Shown: positions 31,903 to 43,361 of the stretch, piece after piece
Position numbering within the stretch: position 1 is the stretch's first letter
How the letters are laid out: each line of letters begins with the position of its first letter
Source of the DNA: Coccinella septempunctata
Taxonomy: Eukaryota; Arthropoda; Insecta; Coleoptera; Coccinellidae
NCBI RefSeq assembly: GCF_907165205.1
Contig: NC_058198.1
Coordinates: forward strand, 17,461,001-17,525,000
Direction of reading: 5' to 3'
Length of the DNA stretch: 64,000 bases
Position numbers and translations under genes: made by a program
The notes under the pieces: model-generated
Database searches by the model: none
Told to the model about the DNA's origin: nothing
Seen by the model: only the letters and a program-made list of their open reading frames with translations

Positions 31903-33744
31903 GTTTTCCGGACGGCAGGGACAATCTCGTGAGAGAATGTTCTCCCTCTGGCATCGAGAACAAAAAATTTTCGGTGGCCTGCGACATTCTCGACGCATGT
32001 GGCCATATCCACCACATCGGAAACACTGTGTCTGGAAGGACACTCTCCTCCCTGATGATGATTGGGTCCGGTCAGCGTGGCTATTTTCGGCTCGACGACG
32101 GGGTGGCGGTGTTGAATTTCCGGATCTACCTTCGGACCTGTCTTCAGAAGTTGGACGATGTGATTCTTGTTGCTGGACTATTGATTCTCTGGATCTGAGT
32201 GGCTTTGGACGGCTTTCCCCCGGCGGAGAAAGTCGTGTCTGACCGGCTGTTGTCGGCGGAATTGATTTCCTATGATCAGTTGTTTGTACCTGTTCTCCGG
32301 TATCCACAGAAAAACTCGCCTGATATCGGTTCAGTTGACGGGGAGTGTACGTCAGGAGAGGTTCCTCCACGAAACCTGGTTTTGAGGGTGGCCAGGTGTA
32401 CTGGCTCATCTGCCATTGGACCAGTTCAAAAACTTTTCCTTTACGGAGAAGTTCATCATACGTCTTGGTCTCCTGGAAGGCCAAGGCCTGTTGTAAGGGC
32501 GGAATCAACCTTTGTCGGATAAGTCGGATCTGCTCCACTTCGGATGGTTTGGTATAGGTGAGTTTCTGGAATAAGTTCTGCATCCGGGTAACATATAGGA
32601 GCAACTTTTCTTCAGGTCCTTGTGTTCGTCTTTTTATTTCTTCCAACAGATTCTCCTCATAGTTGACAGGCAGAAATGCTTCTTTCAGTTGGTTGCTGAA
32701 ATCCTCCCAGTCCTCGAAAGTACCTCTCCTGGGAATAAACCAATCCCTTGCATCTTTTCGTAGTAATTCATAAACAGATTCAAAAACTTGTTCTAGGGAC
32801 ACTTTACGGGATTCAGCCAGCCTCTCCACTTCTTCAAGAAATCCGGTCACACTTCCAGTGCCATCAAAGGAAATGTTCCATTTGTGTACTGGGACAGTCG
32901 GTATTGTTGATCGGGACTCCGGTTCTGATCTGGCAGGTGTTGTGATGACTGGTCGGTCAGGATTTATCCAAGGTGCAGGTAAGTGTGGAAAAGACACCCT
33001 TCGTGTAGAATTAATCCATCTACCCTGTGTCGGACATTCAGGTGTTGTTGTCTCACAGTCCTGTGACTGTGTGAGAGGTATCGCTGGTAACTGTCGCAGT
33101 AATGCTGTACATGTCTGTCTTGTCTCATTCATGACCTGTTCTAATGTTGGATTCCTTACAGGTGTACCAGTACGTGAGACATCCACTGCTACAGGAGGAT
33201 CGACACCATCTCCCAAGTCGATAAGTGATGTTTCGACCCTTGACATCCTCTCCGGTTGGATCGGTGACACTCCAGGTGAACTGGGCACCTCCACATCCAA
33301 GAGAGACTTCTGACGTCGGTTAGATGTCTGCAGCTGTTCACGATTGCTCTTTTCACGTAGCTCCTCCAGTGTTTCCAATGCCTTAGCAGTAGTTGCCTTC
33401 ATTTGTCCAACCAGTTGTAACTGTGCTGTGTCTGCAGTAACAATAAAGTCCAGCCTTCCTTGAATGTGTATTAATCGGGTGTAAATTCGCGAAAATTCGT
33501 TAGCCGCATTCTCATGATTGAAGTTCTGAAGGGATTCCACTAAATCGTTGAGTTTATTTTGACAAATCTCAATCTCCGAGGCGGGATTCAATGACGTTGG
33601 GGGTAATAGAGGTTCATTAGACTGAAGTACTTGTCGTAGTAGACTCCGTTTAGTCATCACAGTACCCGGTATCGATTGTCCTCTCAGTTGTAATTCGTAT
33701 GTAAGTTCATCACTGAGTAACCGGTTTACATCCATGTTCGACAT
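31900..33744 (-). CDS. gag: Gag polyprotein, Osvaldo-like copy 2
   Basis: About 614 residues from the ATG at 33744, collinear with copy 1 over its whole length with scattered replacements. The CCHC knuckle CFRCGGYGHMRREC and the degenerate second knuckle are the same. The frame is open, so Gag could still be made. The region before the stop differs: here it reads CCG GAA AAC TAG, so the heptamer before the stop is no longer the canonical one of copy 1. Confidence 0.9.
   Translation of the reverse strand: MSNMDVNRLLSDELTYELQLRGQSIPGTVMTKRSLLRQVLQSNEPLLPPTSLNPASEIEICQNKLNDLVESLQNFNHENAANEFSRIYTRLIHIQGRLDFIVTADTAQLQLVGQMKATTAKALETLEELREKSNREQLQTSNRRQKSLLDVEVPSSPGVSPIQPERMSRVETSLIDLGDGVDPPVAVDVSRTGTPVRNPTLEQVMNETRQTCTALLRQLPAIPLTQSQDCETTTPECPTQGRWINSTRRVSFPHLPAPWINPDRPVITTPARSEPESRSTIPTVPVHKWNISFDGTGSVTGFLEEVERLAESRKVSLEQVFESVYELLRKDARDWFIPRRGTFEDWEDFSNQLKEAFLPVNYEENLLEEIKRRTQGPEEKLLLYVTRMQNLFQKLTYTKPSEVEQIRLIRQRLIPPLQQALAFQETKTYDELLRKGKVFELVQWQMSQYTWPPSKPGFVEEPLLTYTPRQLNRYQASFSVDTGEQVQTTDHRKSIPPTTAGQTRLSPPGESRPKPLRSRESIVQQQESHRPTSEDRSEGRSGNSTPPPRRRAENSHADRTQSSSGRRVSFQTQCFRCGGYGHMRRECRRPPKIFCSRCQRENILSRDCPCRPEN
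31903..31909 (-). promoter_or_regulatory. Frameshift site, altered form, copy 2
   Basis: G GAA AAC directly before the gag stop. The A-site half (AAC on AAA) can still slip, but the P-site half is not a perfect XXX repeat. Confidence 0.4.
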
Positions 33745-34762
33745 ATTATTTTCAACTAAGTCCGATTCAGAACGCACCAATCTTTCACACTCGGTATGTC
33801 TTTCACAATCTGTTTAAGTTCTAAGTCCAACCCGGTGAGTTAATCGTTAGCCAACCTATTCACTTAAGTTCGAAGTGGGTATCGGTGTAACCCCTAGTCT
33901 AAGTCCCGGTGTATCAGAAAAAAAAAAAAAAAATCTGAGTTCAAGTCCCGGCGCACTAAAATAATTTAAGTCCCGATGTATCACACTAAAAATTTTACAA
34001 GTCCAACGTTACTCGAAAAAAATGTCAATCAGTCCCACTAAAGTTCGAAAATATTCGCGAAATACCGCACACACTCGCAAGTCGTTTCGTATAGTCCGGA
34101 AAATTTCCCGAAATTCGAACCGCACCAGAACGCACAGGTTAGATTCCAAATAGTTTTTCAAGTTCAATATCCAGAAAATAAATCGCAATAGGTTTCAGAA
34201 AAATCAGCAATAATTGGTAAGTTTCAACAGTACAGGTCAAAAGAAAATAAAAGCAGGTAGACAAGTTATCAACAGGGTAATAGGTGATTCACTATTAAAC
34301 CGATAGGTAAATCAAGCCTATTAAATTTTTCCAATTGTGACAATAAATTTTCAATGTTCGGAAATTCACTCACCTTCAATACGAAATTAAAACAGTTCAA
34401 TTCAATAAATCAGGAATAATAAGAAATCGGAAATAATTTCACTGATATTAAGGCGCAACAACAGTTCAGTTTTCAATAACTCAATAAAGTAATCGGCAAA
34501 AGGAATAATCACAAATTAATTAAATATTTCCAATAGGTTTCAACAATAGGAAAATTTTCAGAATATAGTCAAATTCAATTCACAGTATAACAGTTCAATA
34601 CAGGGTGGCAGGTAATAAAACACAGATCAAGTTAATTTTTCACAGTTCTCGGTTCAAGAAATAGTTACTCACTGTTCTTAGGTTTTACTCACTGTTTCGG
34701 GAATTCACTCACTGTCCGGTTAATGTTTCTCACCTCTGTTGTTTCCTACTTGATTTTGCACG
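33745..34762 (-). other. 5' leader of Osvaldo-like copy 2
   Basis: Counterpart of 14-1047, with the three ACAGTGAGT copies (34672-34726 region) and the CGGGACTTAGA phrases beside an A/T run (33918-33935). No gene seen. Confidence 0.6.
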
Positions 34763-34780
34763 GTCCCTGCTCGGGCGCCA
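34763..34780 (-). other. Primer-binding site of Osvaldo-like copy 2 (tRNA-Lys type)
   Basis: TGGCGCCCGAGCAGGGAC, separated from the LTR by four A in element orientation. It starts minus-strand DNA synthesis. Confidence 0.8.
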
Positions 34781-34784
34781 TTTT

Positions 34785-35987
34785 TGTAACGTGCGTTTCT
34801 CGGAGAAAACTTAATCTCGAGCGCCAGCTATTCTTTTCAATAGGAAGAATAGCAAACCTACCAGAGTAGCTGCTAGCCAGAGACAGAGCTCGGTGTTGTC
34901 TAGGGTAGTAGCGACAACGAAGAAGTCAAAATCGAATTATGTAAAAGTTTATTCACACCTTCGGAAACTAATTATATGTACAAGGGGAGATATGTGTGAT
35001 ATAAAATATGAGTGATTCTATCAGTGAAAATACATTCGGGAAATCTTATCCGGTCACGAGCACTTTACGAAATTTATACCGGGTGCAGTGAAAAATTAAC
35101 GGTTCAATAAAAATGCGCCAACCAGAACTGACGAATGCTAAGGACTTGCTATACGGTATCGGTATGTAGTTGTATTTCTCCGGAAATGAAACACAATAAG
35201 GGCGGATCTGTTCGAGACTTTTATTCGCTGCCCCAAGGGTTATAGCACGCCATGACTGACAGCGAAGAAAATGTCTATTTCGCGCAACAGGGTAAAGAAC
35301 GATAAAATACAACAGAAAACGATACAGTACAGCAGTGTCAAAGTTAAGGAAGTAACGGCGTAGGTCTAACAAAGAAACTGAACGGTACAGACGGGGACCT
35401 ACCTCCTTTGTTTCAAGCACTCGAAACTCAAAGGATTTAAAAGAAACAACTAAAAATTTAACTCTAAGCACTGATGCAAATAACACAAAATGATTATCTT
35501 CAACGGTGAAAGAAATACGGAAAATCAACTGAATTTATAACAGAAGTTAGAAACCACGTTAGAAAGCGAAAAAATCGAAAATACTCAAGCGAAAGGAAAG
35601 CACTGAAGTAAAATTCAAAAGTCATCCGAAGAACTGAAGTAACAGTCGAAAAGTCGAAAAGTGACCGTAGCGGGGGGAAAATTTGCTTTTATAGGCATAT
35701 CCCCTCTCACGGTAAAAATCTGAAAATTCCAGAATGCGACAAGATTGAAAAACGTCGTCAGCTCCGGTTTATCGCATATCAACAGATGAAAAACGTCGAA
35801 ATCTTCAGCGACATGTAAGAAAAACAACGTGAAATACAGATAAGCGGTTTTTTTACATTTACTCTGCCTGTCGGAATGAACGTACGGAATATTCGAGAAT
35901 TAAAATATTTTCAAAGACGGAAATTTAAAACGAAAAAATGCACTAAGATGAACTCCAATTTTCCTCAGAAAACTGGGGTTCATCACA
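34785..35987 (-). repeat. 5' LTR of Osvaldo-like copy 2
   Basis: 1203 bases with TG and CA ends. It differs from the 3' LTR by five substitutions and an extra 13 bases near 35635-35647. The target duplicate AAAC follows at 35988. Confidence 0.93.
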
Positions 35988-36030
35988 AAACATATTGAAC
36001 AGGAATCAAACAGACAAAATATTAACATAC

Positions 36031-37845
36031 CTATCTCCTACAGTACGAAATGAATTCAGATAAACTGTATGGCTCTGATTTCAAAATGAAACAATATAAA
36101 GATTTCTTAAAATCCTCATCGCAAGTGATCATTCTAATAGTTTTTGGTAGAGCATTGTACATAGATATTGCCATACATTCAACAGTTCTCTCCCTTAGTA
36201 TTGTCCTATGAATAGGTACATTATAAGGAAACATTCTTCTGGTGTTATTAACATTTTTGTAATCCTCAAAATAATGAATTCGTTTTCTAAAAAAAAGTAA
36301 GAGCCTATATACATATAATCCATAGACAGTGAGTATATTATTTTTTTCGAAATTTCCTATACATGATTCTCTATAACTCAAACGTAACATAGTACGCAAT
36401 GCCCTTTTTTGAACAACGAAAATATTTTCCACATTTGATGAACTACCCCCAAAAATTATTCCATATGAAAGTATGGAATGAAAATTTGCAAAATAGACAA
36501 GTTTGAGCACATCGAAATTCACTTGACCAATTAATATAAATAATGTGTAACATGCAGAGCTTAATCTGGTCTTAAGTTGTTCTGTATGAGGTCCCCACTT
36601 TAATTGACTGTCAAGAACTATACCCAAAAATTTCACATTATCTTCAACCACAACAGAGCTATCAAGAATATCCACAGTTTCAGGAAAATCTAATTTGGAA
36701 TTATCACTATGAAAAATCATACATTTAGTCTTCTCAATGTTTAGGACAAGATTATAATTACATAACCAAGTTTTTACCGAGTTAACCACAATATTGCAAA
36801 CATCAACAGCGTATGGAATACATGACGATCGGGTCAAAATATTTGTATCATCTGCAAATAATCTCATTGAGGTAGTATCCTGGGACGGCATTGTAGACTT
36901 AACTGAAAGAGCATGATTTGTTTCAATGCTTTTAGTCAAAACAGCTGGTGATTTTACTTTAGTCCGAGATGAGGGTATACTCTTCATCATCCTCTCAATT
37001 AGAGGTTCACATTCACTTTTGATCGCCTTAGGTAGAGAATTAACATAAATTATGAACAATAAAGGACCAACAATACTACCCTGAGGGAGTCCTAAAATTG
37101 TTTCAATTTCATCCGAGACAAAGGTTTCACCATCAGCCTCCAGAACTACCCGTTGTTTTCTGGACTTCAAATAGCTCTCTATGAGTTTGAGTTGACTATC
37201 TCTGATATCACAATTATCGAGTACTTCCAAAAGCTTCCGATGATCAACACAGAAAGCCTTCGAAAGGTCCAAAAACAGTGCCATAGGAATTTGTCCTTGC
37301 TCCAGAGCAAGAACAATGTCATTTATGAGCTCAAAAATAGCGGTTTCAATATTTTTATTTTTAACAAAACCATGTTGACATCCAGAAATAACATTGAATT
37401 TACGAAAACAATTAGACATTTTATTGCTAAAAATCTTTTCAAAAACTTTAGAAAATGAAGAGAGGATGCTTATGGGCCTATAGTTGTTAAGGTCATCTTT
37501 GCTACCTTTTTTATGTAGGGGTTTGACTATAGTAATCTTCAGATTATCCGGAAAAATACCCTCCGTGAAAGAACGATTGATTATAAAAGTTAATGGTTCA
37601 ATGATAAAGTCTATCGATGCTTTTATCACTTTCATCGGTATCTCATCATGGCCCCATGATGTATTGGTTTTCAAAGATTTCACAACTTGTACAATTTCGT
37701 CCTGCGTAATATCAAACATGAAAAAAGAATTATCAAGTTTGCTCTGAGAATTAGGGATAATAGACATCATATTTCTTCGGAAATTGATGAATGGGGACCT
37801 GGAAAGTATCTTCAAATACCTCCAGACTGAATATTTACGCTCCAA
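36031..37845 (-). pseudogene. Minus-strand LINE ORF2, RT and C-terminal domain
   Basis: RT motifs: NNYRPISILSSFSKVFEK, FLDLSKAFCVDH, GLPQGSIVGPLLFIIY and FADD. The first catalytic Asp (LDLS) is present, but the usual AFD aspartate is missing (AFCVD). Between LPQGS and FADD lie about 50 residues more than usual (36865-37020), rich in Ser, Lys and Thr, an unusual insertion next to the active site. The C-terminal domain runs to the stop at 36031. The first 10-20 codons after the start shown belong to the nested fragment junction, so the real frame began in the endonuclease ORF. This is why I call it a broken gene. Confidence 0.8.
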
Positions 37846-38247
37846 TAAGGAGGATTAGGCAATTTGACATCTTTCACATACCGAAGAGACAAACCAATAG
37901 CGCTATGAACTCTCCTGTTCATAGAATGCTCAGTCAATGTAACAGCTTTAAAGAAGTAATTGACCCATTTTTTCTCAGCACAATTTCTGTCAAGTCAAGG
38001 CTAAAGAATTATTTCATCACATCTTACCATTGATCGCGGTATTCTGACTTTCGGCCCACATGGATGATGTATACTGTTGTTATGGTTTTTTTCTTTTTAT
38101 ATTGAATACGTAATTTTAATTCTCCAGCATTTTTTTTTGCTTTTTCTAAGGTACTTCTATTTTTTTTTTTTAAATCTAAATTGTGACCATTTTTTGGGTA
38201 TTTAATTAACTGTATGTGTCCTGATTAACAATAAACAATAAACAATA
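37791..38247 (+). mobile_element. 3' fragment of a third LINE, nested
   Basis: Plus-strand piece with about 75 C-terminal codons (RQTNSAMNSPVHRMLSQCN is visible) ending at 38031-38033, an AT-rich 3' UTR and a tail of AACAATAAACAATA repeats. It separates endonuclease and RT of the surrounding minus-strand LINE. The left boundary is uncertain by about 50 bases; a clear target duplication was not found. Confidence 0.65.
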
Positions 38248-38258
38248 GATCTGGTTAA

Positions 38259-39470
38259 ACCTTCAGTTAATTTAACTGGAATATTTGCAAAAAATGTATT
38301 GAACCGATTTGCCAGAGCTGAGTGGTCGCTTTGACCAAGAGATACCTCGTTATGAACTTTATTCTTGGTTAGAGAATTAATAATCCTCCACGAAGCTTTG
38401 GAATTATTTTCAGAATTTACAATGATCTCGTTGAAATATTCTCTCTTCGTTGTGGTCAAAAGAGAATCATATCTCCTTTTAGTGGACCTATAGACATCCC
38501 TGAATTCTGGTTTACAGAATGATATAACATAAAGTTTGTCTAGGGTATCTTTCGGTTTTTTAATTTCGGGAGTTTGTCTAAAAACACCAGGAGAAACCAG
38601 TCGAATAGCAACTTTAGGAAAACACAGCTCAAAAATTTCCGAAAAACGTTGGTGGAAAACATTCCAAAGTTGATTAGGATCAAGTTTGCTGCCGTAAACA
38701 CCATCCCATTCCATCAGTGACAGTTCCCGTAAAAACCTCTCAATTGATTTGTCATTTATAATTCTTTTCTTTACAAATTTATTCTTCATTTTGTCACCGC
38801 AAATCAATGTGGAGATAAACTTCAATCCTGAATGATCTGAGATGTGGTACTCAACTACATTAGTATTACCGCTAAGGGAGGTGAACACATTGTCTATACA
38901 AGAGCCAGACACAGGACGTGTTGGCTTAAAATTTGTAATTCTGACATTGAAATTCTCCAACAAAGACAGAAATTCTCTAACATCAGAAGAAGAAGACAGA
39001 ATATCTGGGTTAAAATCTCCTACCAGAATATAGTCAGATGTCTCCGACAAGCAACGCTCAAAAATTTCTCTTAGGCATTCGAGGAACTGTACAACATCGG
39101 CTAATGGCGGGGTATTAGGCCTATAGATACAAATAATAAGCATTTTACAGTTTTCCATATACAAACTGGCAGCACAACATTCAATGACATTAGGAATACT
39201 TAGTGAATTATAATCTTGCCTATCAGTACACTTCAGATCTTCCTTGCAGTAAATTGCAGTTCCACCATGTCTTCCTTTCAAACGGCAAAAACTTGAAACA
39301 AGCTTGTAACCCTCCAACATGCCGGCTTCGAGTTCATCTTTGGATTTCCAATGCTCAGTTATCGCCACTATGTCTGCACCCTCTTCCAGAGCCATCAAGT
39401 GCAGCTTATTGAGAGCAGTACCCAGAGACTGGACATTCTGAAGGAGAAGGCAGAAATGACGCTTTGCAGC
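38259..39470 (-). pseudogene. Minus-strand LINE ORF2, endonuclease domain
   Basis: APE-type endonuclease that nicks the target DNA. The frame is open from about 39470 with LLLQNVQSLG, then VAITEHW, YILVGDFNPD and ISDHSGL, so the catalytic Glu, Asp/Asn and S-D-H residues are all present. The frame continues through a linker to about 38259, where the nested fragment starts and quickly stops it. Without that fragment it would lead into the RT at 37845. Confidence 0.8.
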
Positions 39471-39484
39471 ACAATGCTCCGATA

Positions 39485-39763
39485 CTATGCCATCAATTGA
39501 TTCTCTCTGGACTTCTGAAAAAATTGTTTATCAAAGGAAAATTCCCTCAAGACTATACCTTCCGGCCAAAAAGAATCGCTGAAGACCTCATCAAGAGCTT
39601 CCTTTGATGGGAGACCAATACTAAAAGCAGAGTTTTGGCCAACTGTGTTTAGTTTCTTCACAATTATCTGATCACTTCCAGGTACACCCTCCAAAAAAGA
39701 TTTTATATCCATTTCAGAAACTGATTTTCCCGCAATTCTCCCAACATAAATCCAGCGCCTCCG
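39485..39763 (-). pseudogene. Minus-strand LINE ORF1, C-terminal fragment
   Basis: About 90 codons ending at 39485 and containing WIYVGRIAGKSVSEMDIKSF, a small alpha/beta fold seen at the end of ORF1 in many insect LINEs. Everything upstream is lost; the element breaks off at the junction with unit U3. ORF1 proteins bind the element RNA. Confidence 0.6.
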
Positions 39764-39767
39764 GATA

Positions 39768-40024
39768 TCCTACAGATAATTGGAAAAATTTGCTCTTTTG
39801 AGTTTCACTAGTTATAATGGCGGCATAGATCTAACGCTACGCTACGCACCGTAATTTTTTATATTGTTTTCTCATTATTCCATATGCCAGCTTCAGTACT
39901 CTCGCGAATATTATTATTCCAATTTCAACCTCAAGAAAAAGGCTACTGCAACCAAAATTTTTCGTTATTTTCTCTAATAAATTTCAGCAATCCATTTTAA
40001 GAAATTCATGACGAAAGAAAGTAA
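39768..40024 (+). repeat. 3.9-kb array unit U3, right part
   Basis: Last 257 bases of U3, from ATATCCTACAG to the unit boundary. No gene. Confidence 0.9.
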
Positions 40025-41311
40025 CTTTTTTATTCGGTTTTTCGAAGTTTTCCATGAGCTATATGGATGTGTAGAGGATGTTTCATTAAAATGAATTAGT
40101 TTCAAAAGAAATTACCTGAGCCTGAAACAAAGAACAGTTTACATTAACGAATATAATAGACAGATAGAATAGAAGTCAACGTTCATACTTAATTATCGAA
40201 ATCTCATTTCTCTTGACAAAAAAAAAGGGGATTTATCTGTAAAAAAAACCAGAACAATATCATGGAAACCAAAAAAGTGCCATAACTGATCTACGGGACT
40301 ACTATTTCTTGATAAGCAAAAAAAACCCTATTCAAAACCATTGACGTATTGAAGTATACAGTAAAATATTTGTTACTTTGACTAGGTGACAGGTACAGAA
40401 TAACACAGGTACAGTATAACCAATACAATAAACCAACCCTCAACGTTTCCGCCCGCAACGGACCGATTTGGTCATAATTACTACCTGCGAAAACAAGGAA
40501 TTGTTTAGCATGAACTTTGAAGTATTTTGAAATAAGATATTTGATTGTTGATGCATTTTTCGAAATTATCGATTTATGTTCGAACCCCAGCATCTCAAAA
40601 TAGAACTTTCTTCTATAAAACGGCCTTTTCAAAATCATTTTGAATATTTTCGATAGACGGATCAGCATAGAAATCATAAAATATCTAATCTAAACAGCAA
40701 ATGAAGTTGGACGGCCAAAAACTTGCATAAGTTTGACTATGTCTAATTTCGACATTATTTTGGCGAAATTTTATTTTCACTTTACTGAATGTCACTTGCA
40801 TTGGTTATTTTTTTTTAATATCTTCTTTTCGTACTGGGCGTGAATATAATTTCCGAATTTCGTCTTAAATTTTATAGATAGTGAGGCCTTACAAATGTTT
40901 TAGTGTGACTTTCGGACTAATATCAAGTTATTTCCGTATAATTCCTCATTTTGAAAAACGATAGCAGAATATTCCGTATCCAGGAATACCTTGTCAATTT
41001 TGGGCATAATAAGGATAGGATGGATCATAATTCGACTAAAATAGAGGTTTTCATTTAAACAAATTTTTTTCGATGAAAGTACGAAACGAAAGAATTTTTT
41101 GGTGGATATGCTGTTTAAAATACATTATGACTTCGACAACAATTCCTGAATGTTGCACCATTCTATCGTTAAAGCATACTGAAAGCTGGAAATCTTGGAA
41201 AATTCAATGTCATGTCACCAGAGTCACATGTTACTCGATGGGGAATCCATGCCGTTTTTAAGAAACCAAGTTTTTAGCTCTTATAATATGAGAATATTTC
41301 ATTTTTATTAT

Positions 41312-41346
41312 TGATTTATTTATTTATTTATTTATTTATTTATTCA
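41312..41346 (+). repeat. (TTTA)n microsatellite in U4
   Basis: Short form, about 35 bases. Confidence 0.88.
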
Positions 41347-42262
41347 TTATTATATACTCAAAATTTTTCGGTTTCTCGGTTAAGACATTGAAAATGAAAT
41401 TCATGAAGTAGATAGTAGTGCTCCGTATAATTAGGGTGAAAATAAAAAATAACGATTCTGTACTTATATATAGGAACCTACATGGATTTCTGCATATACA
41501 TCAGAGTCGTTAAATCTATTCAGGGACATTCTTTCTATAGTTTTTATTTCCTCAGAAAAAACGTGTATACCATCTACAACGTGAATGTAAATGATGAAAA
41601 AGAATTCTCTAGAAATTATTAATTTTGAAATATTGTTTGGATCAGCGAGATTTGAAACAAACTTAAGAATTGAAATACTAATGCGCTTCAATACTTGCTT
41701 ATCCAGATAGTTATTATCTGTATCGATAACTTATACTTTTCAATTGTTGATATTTTATCATTTCATAATATCAGAAACGTTTGAAAAAATGAACAGTAAT
41801 ATATAATAGTATATTCTTTCTGTAAGAAAAATACTCTGGACAATTATCATTTAAATTCGCATATGTTTCATAAACTCATAATTATATTAAACACTCTATA
41901 ATTTTAGGTATTTTTAGTGTTAGGCTCAAGTATCACAAAATAACAAAATATTTTATATGTTCTTTTTAGGTATCATAAATAATGAATTGAACACAATGAG
42001 TAAAATATCGCAGGAATTTGGACAGGTTGAAAAACAATCTCTTATGAATTCGCCAACGTTTCGGAACTATTTTGTTCCTTTCTCAAGGCTCATCATACAA
42101 CTAATAAAAGTAACACTTCAAAATTGGTCATAGGAAGTTAAGGATAAATCAACAAACAGTCCGACGTGTGTCAGTTAAATTGAACGAATGTAATACGTTG
42201 ATTCCATAGAAATTTTAAGTCACAGCAATCTAATATCGAATCAGACGACGGAACGGGCAATT

Positions 42263-42337
42263 GGGTGGTGGGGTGCTAGGAAGGGATGGTAGAGGGGCAA
42301 TATAACAGCGGAGTAGATGTACAAAGTATTCAGTTGT
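42263..42337 (+). promoter_or_regulatory. U4 core promoter, variant
   Basis: TATA box reads CAATATAA here (TATAA at 42301-42305) in place of CTATATAA; the initiator A at 42332 keeps the 31-base spacing. The third G-run is interrupted (CTAGGAAGGG). Confidence 0.7.
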
Positions 42338-42447
42338 GAATGTGCTTCGTGCTGCAAATATTGTGTTGTGGTTTACATTTTTTAACTTTGATACTATCGA
42401 ATTTTATCGTTTCATACTTAAATATTTTTTTCATTGTGGAAGACGAG

Positions 42448-42849
42448 ATGGACAGAAAGAAGATCTTGAGAATTGGATTGGAAAAATTGAAGTCTAAACA
42501 AATTGACTTGAGGAGAACAGTTCAAATCAGGAATTTTCTGAAGTCACATGTAGGAGAACGAAAAAGAGGAAAAGTTCCTCAGAAAAAATCCGACACTCAT
42601 GCTGCAAGAAGAGAAGGTAATCAAGATGAACATAGCCAAAAAGTCGTGAAGAAAATAAATTTCGATGTTGGAGAAAAAAAGCAGTATGTGTCGAACGGAA
42701 ATCTGAGAAAACGCTTGACGAGGTCTTTCATTCTGAAGGAGATTCTGAATATGACATCTATTAGAAGAAAAGAAGATCCTAATATCAAACTTTTCAATGT
42801 GAATGACTACATTGAGATTTTTAGGAAGAAGGAGAAACCTATAAAATGA
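42448..42849 (+). CDS. Basic 133-aa protein, U4 copy
   Basis: Open copy of the array gene with M9I and S72F. Several third-position changes are also seen (for example CCT for CCG at proline 44 and CAT for CAC at histidine 51). The upstream ATG at 42340 is in frame here as well. Confidence 0.6.
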   Translation: MDRKKILRIGLEKLKSKQIDLRRTVQIRNFLKSHVGERKRGKVPQKKSDTHAARREGNQDEHSQKVVKKINFDVGEKKQYVSNGNLRKRLTRSFILKEILNMTSIRRKEDPNIKLFNVNDYIEIFRKKEKPIK

Positions 42850-42887
42850 AAACTTTTGTAGGATTTGTAACTCCAGCCCGCGCTCTA

Positions 42888-43361
42888 TATTCAAAATGAA
42901 ATATTTACTTCGAAAAAAATTGAAAATTGTTAGATGTAGGGAAGACAACAGTACTGTTTTAAGTACTATGCGTAAAAGACTGAACGCTCCTTGACCTGCG
43001 ATCAAGAAATAGAAAATTCATTATATTGGAGTGCAAGTCTGATATTTGAATTTACAGCATATTCTTAATGAAACATTAATTTTGAAAACAAATAAAAAAT
43101 GATAGGGGATTATAAAAGTTAACAGTTAGAACTGTTTCAAGTACTATGCAAAAAAAATCCACTGAACGCTTCTTGACCTGCAATCAAGCAATAGGTTATG
43201 TATGAATTCAGAGTGCAAGTCTGATATAATGAATCATTTATGATATAGAGTGTATTCTAAATGAAACATTAGGTTTGAAAAAAAATTAAAAATTGTTAGG
43301 TGTACTCAAAAGACAACGTTAGGTCCCGTTCCAAGTACGGTATAAAAAAAATTAAAACTTC
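42888..43361 (+). repeat. Three 3' sub-repeats of U4
   Basis: The first has lost two or three bases in the GAAAAGAC phrase (GGGAAGAC); otherwise as in U1. Confidence 0.7.

Larger units (their letters stand above)
19912..35987 (-). mobile_element. Osvaldo-like Ty3/gypsy retrotransposon, copy 2, with nested insertion
   Basis: Complete element on the minus strand: 5' LTR 34785-35987, primer site 34763-34780, leader, gag, protease-integrase, 3' non-coding region, polypurine tract 21102-21116 and 3' LTR 19912-21101. AAAC is duplicated on both sides (19908-19911 and 35988-35991), the 4-base target duplication usual for this superfamily. Without the errantivirus-like insertion (21201-28877) it is about 8.4 kb. 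The LTRs differ by five substitutions and one 13-base indel over about 1190 bases, about 0.4 percent, so the insertion is young. RT and RNase H are deleted, so movement would need enzymes from another copy. It sits in the 3' UTR of the minus-strand LINE. Confidence 0.93.
35992..39767 (-). mobile_element. Minus-strand LINE, 5'-truncated in ORF1
   Basis: Non-LTR retrotransposon with the end of ORF1, an APE endonuclease, RT and a 3' UTR. The UTR is split by the Osvaldo-like insertion and appears to continue at 19907-19860 up to AATTAATAAACA. Its 5' end at 39767 adjoins unit U3 (ATATCCTACAG). A 3' fragment of another LINE interrupts it at about 37791-38247. The family looks CR1/Jockey-like; the ORF1 C-terminus WIYVGRIAGKSVSE is of a type common in insect LINEs. 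Confidence 0.82.
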
